From: Tethya wilhelma
Taxonomy: Eukaryota; Porifera; Demospongiae; Tethyida; Tethyidae
DNA length: 64,000 nt
NCBI GenBank assembly: GCA_964030475.1
Contig: CAXIPT010000001.1
Coordinates: 8,504,722-8,568,721 of the forward strand
Reading direction: 5' to 3'
The position numbers were made by a program, and so were the translations under genes. The notes beneath the pieces are model-generated. The model saw only the letters and a list, made by a program, of their open reading frames with translations. It was not told the DNA's origin and searched no databases. Positions 1-10,630 of the stretch are shown one piece after another. How positions within the stretch are numbered: the first letter of the stretch is position 1; every line of letters begins with the position of its first letter.

Positions 1-114
1 TTTGACTCTAAAATTAATAACTATCTGCAAAGTGATGGAGCATCAAGGAGTAATCCATTTCAGCTGAGTGGGATCATGTGCTCTTGGCTTCTTCAAGTTG
101 GTATCAGGTGATTT

Positions 115-281
115 GTGCGCAATACTTCACAATCAAAAGGACTCTCTGTGCAAGATAAAATTAAGAAGTACTCGTGTGAATCACAACGTGCTAGTGTTCT
201 AGCTTCCCAAGTTGAACATTTCCTCTCCTATCTGCTCCTACGAGGCAGCCCTCAGCCTCACCAAGGCATGGGATTCACCAA
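115..281 (+). CDS. Possible coding exon of an unidentified gene (weak)
   Basis: An open frame runs to a good splice donor (AAG|gtgagt at 281/282) and encodes a stretch with protein-like composition ending in GSPQPHQGMGFTK. I do not recognise the family. It could be a middle or late exon of a gene lying to the left, with the intron starting at 282 and carrying the (CT)n tract. No acceptor could be fixed on the left side and no continuation was found on the right, so chance remains possible. Confidence 0.25.
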
Positions 282-431
282 GGTGAGTGATCAGGAGGAA
301 GCCACCTCACTATGTGATCACTGCCACCACACACACTCATCCTGTGCTGGTCTCTCTGAAGGATTCCCCACATTACACAACCAGTGGTGACCTCCAGGCT
401 CACACAGCTAGACCACACATGCTTCCCCCCC

Positions 432-438
<7 letters not shown>

Positions 439-468
<30 letters not shown>
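439..468. repeat. (CT)n microsatellite after a C-run
   Basis: About fifteen CT units follow a run of twelve C at 425-436. Nothing else is recognised around it. Confidence 0.9.
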
Positions 469-471
<3 letters not shown>

Positions 472-1277
472 CTAAGAGAAGAGTAGTCTGCTTCTTTGGA
501 TTATATCGTGTAAGAAGATGTGTGGAAATGGAATGAGAATAATGTTGTGTATAGAAGGTTTAAGGATAGAGTGACATGCTATTGTGTGGTCTTCCTCTTT
601 GCTTCTTGATCTGATGAAGAATGCATAAGTCATACAGCTTTGTACCTTCAACCACGCAGGTCTTCTCTACCTATGTCTCACAAGCTATTTCATGTTATGA
701 CTGTCCACAAGTATATAGGGAATACACATAGTAAGGTGAAATGTGCTACTGGCAGACATAACACATAATATTAAATAGTAAGGTGAACACATGCATATGT
801 AGGATGAGCTATTGGCTAGGATTCTCTAATACAGTACATGGGTGTGGAAATTGTACCCATGAGAGTGAACTAGGGGTGGATGACCAAGTACATACTAATA
901 AATCAGTTCCTCCCCCTCATCAATCTTTCATCAATTGAAAGAGAAGAGTGAAAATGGACACTGTTTTATCTAGGTCTTCAGGAGCAATGCATGGAGCTAT
1001 GATGTGTAGACACACAAGACTTGGTGATCACAAATGATTCACGTAGCATAAGGAAGGTGTTAACAATAGCTGGATTTTTCTTCAAATTTGTAACTTGTGT
1101 AAGTTGGTTATGGAGAATATAGCCATATAGGATCAAAGTAATGACAATGGCAATATACTAGTGCCATACAAATGAACCAGTAGCAGTGTTTACAAAGAGC
1201 ATTTTGTTTATGCATGTACACACAACACTGCACATTAACATATGTTGACTATAAGAGCTAAATAGAGCATTAGATTC

Positions 1278-1279
<2 letters not shown>

Positions 1280-1337
<58 letters not shown>

Positions 1338-1478
1338 CACACGCACACACACACACACATACACACACACGTTCCTACTTTGTTGATTCAATGCCGACAT
1401 TGCGAGAAACATGGAACAGTAGACAGTCTAGTTCAGTGTGTGTTACTGCTCTTGTTTGCAAACAGAGTCCCCACTAGN

Positions 1479-1551
<73 letters not shown>
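1280..1551. repeat. Two (CA)n microsatellite arrays split by a unique spacer
   Basis: The first array spans 1280-1370 with a few G and T interruptions. The second spans 1479-1551 and is uninterrupted. About 110 bp of non-repetitive sequence separate them. One undetermined base (n) at 1478 directly precedes the second array, so its length in the assembly is not reliable. Confidence 0.9.
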
Positions 1552-1553
<2 letters not shown>

Positions 1554-3287
1554 CTTCAGTCTAGCTTACACACAGGCAGAGGGGCCAGTGTAATACCACA
1601 CTGAAAGCATACAAATACGCACACCACTATACACCATTTAAAGCCTTCACTAGCTTGCATTCATGTGAATATCTGCGTAGTTGCCAGCCAATATTTTCAC
1701 TGGAAGTGATAATCTGTGCTAGGAGTTCAGGTATGTGACCACTGAGTCCCTTTATGTGAAATGGTTGGGGGAGTCTGGAAATTGAACTTCAAGAGTGGCT
1801 TGTTTGCTATCAAACAAACAGCAAGAGACTGTATCAATCAAAAACCATAAACAGAGCAATGATGATGACAACAGACACAGTCTCCCACAAAAACATCACA
1901 CAACAGATGATCTCTCAGTTCCCTCTCTCAACTATGTCAACACACGTAGAGCACAGTACAACAATACGGGTGATTTCACTTTCAATCAATTCTAGGCTTT
2001 CCATAATAAACAGTTGTAACACAATCTCAAGTGCTTTTCATTGATTTGAGCATCACCACGGTAACTACAAGTGTCATCCGTGCACAGCATACCATGACTT
2101 CAGTACTGTACACATGAATGTGATCACAAATTATCTGAACATTCACGACATGCAACACTCAGGCACAAGTACAATGCTTGTATTAATCTCTTAAGGCAAT
2201 AAAGCCAAGTGCATTAGATGGGCAAGAACAATGTCATCTGATTGTCACTGCAACGTGACTAAGTAGGCTACTAAGAATGCTACATAGAGTCACAAAGACT
2301 TGAAAACTGTGTCACACTGACAGTCATCATTATTGCACATATGCACGTACTCAAAAAGTGATAATTTTAAAGAATTTGTTTCTATTATTACGTTATTTTT
2401 GATTTTTACCATGCAGCTAGAAACTTTCTCTGTGGATTTTGGGATAGTATTTACAATATATGGGGTGGAGTTGCTTGATCTTCGAAAAAAAAGTTCAGTT
2501 ATTGCCTTTCCATAAAAATTATACTCCTTAGACATTTCTAGCTCTACGGTATGCATGAGTGAAAATTACAGAATTTCTTTGCATGACTATTTCTAATCTA
2601 CTCACAACCAAGGATGATGAGAAGGCTATCTAGTGCCATGAATCGTGCACATGGAAATCTTCTTAGAAGAGCCCAGTCAGGATGATAAGTCCTTGGTTGG
2701 TTGCAAAGGAAATGCCAGGCTATTTAACCCAAGCTTATAATTACTCGTAGTATTAAAGTAATATGATACTAAGATCATGGTATACATAAGGAAAAGGCCA
2801 ATACTATGATCGTGTTGAGATGAAGAGTTGATGATGGGGAAAAGAGCTCACATTCAACTATCATCGACTAAGCACTGACTTTACATTAGTATCAATGGCT
2901 AAACACTTGGTACCCATCACTGACGAACACATGATATAGATAGGCATTCATTTCATTTGCTAGACTAGTACATGTCAAGGCTTGAACAATATTGATCACT
3001 GTGTCAAATGTAGAATGCTACATGTACTCTTTTTATGTAAAATCTGACAATAAAAACACCTAGGACTCATGCAGTTCCCAGAACAGCTATGATTCGTATA
3101 GTTATTTATCAATAAATCTACCAAGCACTAGCTGTCTACTACATATCACCTTCAGTGATCTATAGCTATAAGTGATTCACTTATAGATCTACTCGGCTAC
3201 ACACTACATTCCCTGCAGCCTAGGGTGCACATACTGTAAATAAATATATTGAGAGCGGTGGGACAGATAGAACACGCCTCCACTTAC
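1552..3287. other. Non-coding stretch, presumed ArfGAP intron or intergenic
   Basis: AT-rich, with only short open frames lacking protein-like character. If the ArfGAP first exon at 3288-3378 is real, this interval should hold its intron. I looked for the second half of the zinc finger (a C-x2-C followed by GIHR-like residues) on the minus strand and did not find it. Confidence 0.5.
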
Positions 3288-3378
3288 TGCTTTGTCCACA
3301 GTCAGCGCATGTATCGTTGCCTTCTTCTTTTCTCAAGGCCAAAATGGCTCTCTTGTTTGGTGAATCCGATGTAGACAT
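3288..3378 (-). CDS. First coding exon of an ArfGAP-domain protein (ADAP/centaurin- or SMAP-like)
   Basis: On the minus strand an ATG at 3378 in a good context (GCTACC before it) opens a 30-codon exon ending at a strong donor (gtaagt at 3287-3282). The peptide includes NKRAILALRKEEGNDTCADCG. The leucine-rich helix followed by N-x-x-CADCG is the start of the ArfGAP zinc finger, supplying the first two Cys ligands; known family members use this fold to stimulate GTP hydrolysis on Arf. The exon stops where the next exon should bring W, the CxxC pair and GIHR. GC- and CpG-richer sequence at about 3480-3560 upstream fits a promoter. The rest of the gene was not found in the window. Confidence 0.6.
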
Positions 3379-5219
3379 GGTAGCAAGCAGGCTGTCTTGT
3401 AACTTGATCTTTCTTTTCAACTCGACAGAATTTCGCTTTTTTTGTTTGTTGTGGAAACTTGCACACAGGTACTAAGGTCAGCAGCAATGATTAACGTTAA
3501 TTAATGCACGTGCGCGCTCTCGCACCGCACCCACCGGATACAAACGAATACCGGAAGCACGAAAGATTAAAAACCTTTACTCAAGACGATAATTGGAGCA
3601 TATCATGTTACAAACATCTCCGTAAAAAAGTTGATTGTGTGTGTAGTAGTAGTAAAATGGTGTTGGATCACTTGTATTCCATAATGTTCAGTGTCAGGAG
3701 TATTTAGTAACAGACCCGAATGTTCAGTTTCAATAAAATATGTGGCAACCCCCCCCATAATAATTTCTAGTGTCACTTATACCCGTTCTATTGCCATATT
3801 GGACTTAAGTAGTAAATGAAAGCTGCCGTCTGTCCTCTCTTTATCATTCCTGTACATTGGCCAAACAAAAGCAACAGTGATTTTTTATATGCATCCAGCT
3901 GCACTAGCTTTTAACAATACCAATTTATCCGCCACTGTGTCTCTTTTAATTATAGTTAATAAAAAAAAAGAATGCTCTTTCACCCAAATGTTATTAAGCT
4001 AACTATATCAGAATACCTATACGACATATACTTTGTCCTGTAACACTAGTTAGTTATAATATGTATACGGAACTCCAACAGTTGGTTTACTTGTTGAGAA
4101 AACTGTAGAAAATAACTAGCAAAAACTAATTTTTAGTGACGGCAGGAATGGGCTAAGTTGAAAGGAGGAATTAACAGACACCAGCTGGGTTAAATATTTC
4201 TTTTTCCTGATGCATACCACAAGCTATGTGTCAGTAGCGATCGATGGTATAATGTTCAACTTCCTATTCAACTGGCAGGTCTATAGCATTATACCTGGCA
4301 CTCAGGGCTGGGTTAGGGAGGTTAGTGGAGAAAGATGTACAATTCACTGACAGTTGTGAGTACCTTTGGGATATCATATGCATGCATGTCTATAATATGG
4401 TCTACTAAACCGTGCATGTAGGAATTATGGGCAGTGCCACTAAATGAACACAATTTTCGGCTATGACTTTGTCATTGCATGATTGCATTTACAGTAACTA
4501 TAGACATTGCATTTTTATAGCCATTGGCATGTAACAGTATGTATAGGTCATGCTATTACTATGGAGATTGATACAATATGTCCATTTATGTGACCAGATG
4601 TATAAAACACAATATAGAAGCCTTTTGAAATTGTTCAATAATTATTGATTGGACTTAATATGCCATGGACAAACAGCATACAGCATTGCACAGTGTGAGT
4701 ATAAGTATTGAGTTATGTACTACATATATACATACAACACAACATTCTTATGTATTGAATCATCTTTTTGTACAGTATACGTAGAAGTTGTCATTATTTG
4801 TAGCAATTAAGCACAAACCAGATGGATTTCATGCAGTATATAATTCATTATAATATTATTACACTGCTTCAAATTATTACTTGTACATGGCTGTCTCTTA
4901 GGAAAAAAAGGGTTCACATTACTTTGAAATAATCTATGACTCCTTCCTTTCAACAAATTATTATACACAATTGCAACAGCCCAGAGGATGACAATGTAGC
5001 TATGTATGCCTATAGATTACAGCTGAAGGCGCACAATAAAGACCACTAAAGGCTAGATCGTAAAAGCTGCATATTTCATGTATCATTAAGACATCACAAA
5101 ACAAAAGAAAATTTCTAACTTGCAATGTTATAATCAAACTCATACACTAATAATTATATCTAAAAACAATAATAATAAGTATACTGTGGAGTTTGAATTG
5201 CATTGACTGCAACATTAAC
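3379..5219. other. Intergenic region
   Basis: It contains the likely ArfGAP promoter (CpG-bearing stretch near 3500-3560) and then about 1.6 kb of AT-rich DNA in which I see no gene or structured repeat. Confidence 0.5.
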
Positions 5220-5918
5220 TTAATGTGAAGGTGATTGTGATTGTGTTTTCATGAAAGGAGATAATGAGATTGATGGGGATTGATTAGCACTTAACTGCTT
5301 CTGGTTTCGCATATTTGGTCCATTGCTGCTTGATGGTCTTGGCGGATTTAGAGTCTCTGACAAAGTTCGTTTGAGTGAATTCAATTTTGCCAGAATCTTA
5401 GACCCCCAGAAGTTTTGTACGGGTAACAAAGAGGGCAAAATCAGACAGGCACACGTCAAAACAACAGTTGCAATGAACATCAAGTTAATTACAATGAAGC
5501 TTAGAACAGGAACTTCAGAGGTGGTAAAAATTACGATGATGATCCCAAGACTGTAAATCAGGATCAAACTATAAATAAAGATGCTGATGTTCTTTGTCAT
5601 TTTGTACTCCTTACGATGCACTTTGATTGTAAGGATAGAGAGGTAGACAGCAATGGCAGCCACCAGCCCTTTGAGTCCCAACATCACAGCAGCCCACACA
5701 ATGAGGTTGTCACATGTACACGTGTATCGGATGAGCAGCATTTGTTTGTTGTTGATTTCGGACCGTTCAAACAGATACCAAGGATTCACAGAATTCCAAA
5801 TGGACAGCATTACGGTATCGATGAAAATGAGTACTAGGACAAATGCAATGAAAGCACCAAGGTGCATAAGCCTCGGCGCACTCACATGTATGCATGACAT
5901 ATGACCAGCATGGTCCAC
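5220..5918 (-). pseudogene. GABA-B-like class C GPCR, C-terminal fragment (TM4-TM7 and tail)
   Basis: The frame encodes only the last part of a metabotropic GABA-B-type receptor: TM4 (AFIAFVLVLIFIDTVML), an extracellular loop with CTCDN, TM5, the basic loop KVHRKEYKMTKNISIFIYS, TM6, TM7 ending in LILPSLLPV, and a Ser/Pro-rich tail. The Venus-flytrap ligand domain and TM1-3 are absent. Receptor homology begins near 5858; codons 5859-5918 look non-receptor and the frame lacks a convincing start (the first ATG is at 5900). It could be a 3' exon, but the neighbouring complete receptors are intronless, so a truncated gene is more likely. It resembles the 10631-13096 receptor only moderately, about a third of residues by eye. 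Confidence 0.65.
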
Positions 5919-6180
5919 TGAGAGGTGTCAGCGGCCTAGCAAATTCAAGCCTGCTGCAATTGACCTGTGGTTAACCTAGTTACATTTAAACCAACCGCTG
6001 TTTTGGAATTCATTGAATATACTTTTGATGCTTGTAGTATTTAGTACTTGCACAGCTCGAGATACTTCTACACAAAGCTATATTAATTCAACTTGCAATC
6101 ATTGAGTTACTTACCTGTACTGTCCAAGCTGCAGGCTAAGCCAGCCTGCCAAACTCCAGTCCATGATTCAAGCTGTATTG

Positions 6181-6291
6181 TTTCTAGATAACGCACACTA
6201 CACGGGGCGTGATCAATGGGTGCGGTTTCGAAGCTAAGCGCTCAGAGAAGCACAAAAGCCTCAAATCTCAGAAACTACAGCGTTTTGCAAG
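6181..6291 (+). repeat. Dispersed repeat, copy 1 (111 bp)
   Basis: This segment matches 51677-51787 over its full 111 bp with about a dozen differences. Both copies end at the same point, CGTTTTGCAAG, after which the flanks are unrelated. Here the repeat ends where the receptor sequence of the next feature begins, so the first 28 or so codons of that frame are repeat-derived. Confidence 0.8.
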
Positions 6292-6865
6292 ATTCTACAC
6301 AACAAAACTCCTCATTGTGGACAATGCTGTGATGGTCACGTGGAACATGATCGACCCCTGGCTACAAGAGAAATACAACGAGAGAGTTATCAACAAGAGC
6401 AGTGCTATTCCTGTGATTAAGTTCGATTCACGGTGTGAGTGTGAACACGTGTTTGTGTGGATAGGAGTCATAGTGGGATACAAAGGCCTCATGGCTAGCG
6501 CTCTCGTTGTATTTTCGATCCTAAACCGTAAGATACGAAGAAAAGGTTTCAGACATTCGAAGAAAATCAACATTCTAATCTACATATTGACCCTGTTCAT
6601 TGGAGTGAGCATGCCACTGTACTTCCTAACTAGACACATTGACATTCACATTGGCTATGTCATCCTCTGTTTCATTCTCAACCTGACAGTGTTCATGTGC
6701 TGTCTGATGCTCTTCATACCCCCAGTACTGCCTGTAGTCAAGAATAAATTGGGGCTAAAAGAAGACGCTAGATTACACGTGGAGCTACATCGCAGGCTGT
6801 CTGAAAAAGTATCCAGAAGTTCGTTTTCTGGTGGTGACTTATTTATCGGCAAGTTGAAGGATTAG
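6209..6865 (+). pseudogene. GABA-B-like class C GPCR, C-terminal fragment (half of TM4 to tail)
   Basis: Receptor homology starts abruptly inside TM4 near 6300 (LLIVDNAVMVTWN) and runs through TM5 (VGYKGLMASALVVFSILN), the basic loop RKIRRKGF, TM6, TM7 and the tail to a stop at 6865. It closely matches the end of the full receptor at 14820-17240; for example, the DNA of 6684-6743 and 17068-17127 is almost identical. The upstream codons come from a dispersed repeat, not from a receptor. No ligand domain, signal peptide or TM1-3 precedes it. Such a protein could not bind ligand or form a seven-helix bundle; the open frame suggests the truncation is recent or the fragment is expressed in another role. 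Confidence 0.75.
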
Positions 6866-9800
6866 TCATATAGTTTCTAATGTATTGTGGCTATAATGTT
6901 TTGCCAACATGGCATGATTGTGTTCCAAGTCATGAGTCACATGTCACTCAAAATTTTTATGTAGAAGTGTACTATCAATGTATAGTGTGTCCTACTCAGT
7001 TACGCCCATACATGTACAACATGTCAACTTTTAAGTGTCACGGTTCTATTGTGCTATGATCAAATCAATTTACATTCAAGAATGTAATCAAATGTCAATC
7101 ACAATTGTTGTTATGTATACAGAGAGTGCATTCATTGTCATATGAGGTGTGCATGTACCATTATCTGCTTGTGACAATAACTATATATATAGTCTCACAT
7201 CGCTCCACCGCCACACACCCACACAATGAAAGAGAAGACTTGTATACATGCAATTGCATGAATGGAAGGAAAACCTCGACCCTATAGAGAACCCAGCCAG
7301 GTGTGTGTACATGTGTGTTGAGTGCACGTTCCCTGGTGAACCACGCTACACGCCACACACTCAAAACAAGGTAATGACACCACTAGCTCTCTCTCTCTGA
7401 CTACATGTCACACTAAACACTCACTCTAAGTGGCAATATTCACAGTACTTGCTCCAGGACATCTAACATTTGTAGCCTACATTTTCATCCACTGAAGATT
7501 TGTATGCCTTCACTGTAGGAGAGCAACAGGATGATGACTGTATAGCTGATACAAATGAAGTGGCTTCTGTTCAGCTGTGTCTGCTACATGAATATCACGT
7601 ATTTCATGCTTAGTGATGCTTATAGGAAGGCATTTAAAGTGGTATCATAGGTGGTGGTACACAGATGCTGCCTTCCTTCCAGCGGGGTTTGTATGATATG
7701 CACATTCCTCTGTAAAGCCATGCAAGGTGAAAATAGATACCCTTGGTGCCATTCAACAATGTTATTACTAATGAGACAATTTTATGCCATGGATGTATAA
7801 TGTTTCCACAAAAACATTCCATTCTACTTGAGCCTTCAAAACAATTTTTTGTTGCTATTGTTTAAAGATCTTGCATGTCATTGTTGAAACAATTCTATTT
7901 GTTATATGTTTTGTAAAGGGTACCAGTTGCTCTGGCAGGCCCTCAGTGTACATAAATATATAAATATTCTGATAATCACCCTCTTAAGTCACATGTCATT
8001 CTAATTTCTTGCTCATCAACACATACCTCTCTGGTGTGCTCAGGGGAACAATTTCCTTTATTCACCAAAAAAAAATTAGCAAGGTCATTCCAAGAACCAC
8101 CTCAATTTCCAGCTGTATTTTAACATCACGTAAGTTCCTGGAATCTTGGCAAGCAAATACTAGTCACCAATGCTTGCTCCTTGCAGTATGAACACAAAGA
8201 ATGTAGCAAACATTTTTGAACCTCGTACAACTGCTTGAAGTTGTTTACATTTAAGATCAAAGCAGTTGGAGTAATGAATGTAAAAGCACTGCTGATAAAT
8301 CTACCATAGTAACGACAAAAATAATACATTATCAAGACAATCACTCTGATAATCAAAAAAGTATCATGCATGTATGCCATAATTATGTAGTCTGTGGGAC
8401 ACATAACAGGTATGACTTTTATGTTTGAAGTACAAATAATAACTTATCTCTATGGATACTGTAGGTGTGGAAGAAGCATCAATTGGTCTAATTAACTTTT
8501 TGAGGAACTTAGATAAATTTGTACATGCACATGCATATGAATAATAAACATACAGAGAAGAGTTTTGTATACAGTAACATGGCACCTGGTTCTTAAGGCA
8601 TAACTTGTTCAGCTCACGAAGGTACCTTATTCCTAACTACGAACACAATGACTATCGCTTTTGGTGATCAATACCTAAAGTTGCTTAAGGGTATATACAT
8701 GTACATGCAAGGTGTAGTGTGTTGATCTATATTGACACAGAGAGCACAGAGAGTGTGTACAGGTTTATTAGGAAGACTTCATGCATGTGAAGCTAGTGGA
8801 AAGTGCTTAGGTTATAGTTACATTTGAAATTCAAGTAAGGATATCACTAGCATGACATAATCTGAGTTCAAAGGTTTCAGTTGACTCATCAAAGCAGTGT
8901 GTGTTTGTAATAAGGATGTATACATACTTATCAGTTTTTTGGTGAGAGCTTATTCAGCAGTGATGAATCACACAGGCAGTAAGTGCTCAGAAAAGGAAGC
9001 AATAGTACAATAGGTCCAGTAAACACTTACACATAAATAGCACACAATTCTTAGAAGAAAACTAAATGGAATATTCTATCCTCAGGGTCCATACCAGCAT
9101 AACCTCAACACTCAGAACTAATTATCTTGCGTTTCTCAGCTTAATTGCTATGAACGTGATAATAATATAATTATAAGCCAGTCAGAATAATAGATTAAAA
9201 ATGCTAGTGGACACACTGTACAATGACATAATTATGGTTGTATATGTTTGTTCAGTGTTGACTTCTGAGTTGGCCTCATTTGACAGACAGGTGGAGTCAC
9301 AAAGGCATCCAACAGTTTTCATTGCAATTATCATAGCTTAATACACAGACGTTATTAATAGATCAGAGGTCTATATATAATCCCAGGGCATTTTACACTA
9401 ATGTGGACATTGTCATTTTCAAATTAATTATTACGTGACTACAGCTAATTGCAGTATGCAAAAGTTCAATAAATTTTGTACACATCATCTGGAGTTTATT
9501 AACTCGGAGGTCAAGTTATAGGCAATTCCTATATTACTGTGTCTGCTGCTATAGTAACTCAAATGTGTAATCATTAATGTTATGTACAAGTACTTCTGTG
9601 AGAAATAGTGTAATGTTAGTGTTCCCAAACAATAGCATTTTGTTAATGCAAGACTTTAATTGACAGAAGGAAGAATTTTCGGTACAGCTACAGGTCCATG
9701 TGACTGGTTGATAGCATTGACCTATTTTATATGTAGCAGATAGATAAATCTGGAGAGAGCAATATGATAATCGTGATAGCATTCAACAGTTTGATGTATG

Positions 9801-10387
9801 TATACATTCTTTTGAGTACAAGCTAGTCTTGTCCCTAGACACCATCTCTTTGACCAACGAAATTTTTTTGGCAACTGATTTTCGGTAGCAATTAAAAGAG
9901 ACAGGATCTAACTAGGTGCAGGTGTACTACTCTTTTTGGACAACATGATGGTGCCTAATGCTAGTAAGTATGAAATATTCAGCTAGCTATAGTAGCTACA
10001 TCAGCTACATCAGTAGACACTGAGAGCAGTACAAACATGGATGGTGTATTGGTAAGATCATTATAATAACATTACTTTTTGCATACCAAATGAACACACT
10101 AGTCTTCAGAGCACTCACAGCCTATCTGCTTGACACATCGTTAGGGATGTATCATGTGTCACAACAATAGTCCCCCACCCCCTCCAGGCTAACCACCTAC
10201 CACAGTGGTTTTTGTTGATACACTTGTAGGGGCTCAAAGTGATCTTACAAACAGAGCTGTTGCCAAACAACGCAAGGACACTGACCTCATTTGGGATGAA
10301 ATTAACTTGGTTTGTTTTCAGTTATCAGAATCTGGTGATCTCTGATCTCCTTCAGGATTGGCATCCATGTAGACACCACAGGACAGA

Positions 10388-10431
<44 letters not shown>

Positions 10432-10630
10432 CCATATATACAAACATGGAGTAAGCTACACATGTACACACCACATATGATCACACACACACACACACAC
10501 CACACACATGCAGCCATGTAAACAAGGATGTTAAAAAACAACAGAATCTGTACATGTATCTTTTGTGCAACAACACTGTATAAAATTGAACACATAAAAT
10601 TTAATAAATATCATGACCACTCAACAGTGA
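6866..10630. other. Non-coding stretch between receptor fragments and receptor genes
   Basis: 3.8 kb of AT-rich DNA with no recognisable gene. A (CA)n array lies at about 10388-10428 and a shorter one at 10483-10500, just downstream (3' side) of the minus-strand receptor. Confidence 0.5.

Noticed and set aside
1158..1604. Open frames of poly-(Cys-Val) and poly-(Thr-His) type across the CA arrays
   Set aside because: They are translations of the dinucleotide repeats, with no protein-like sequence outside them.
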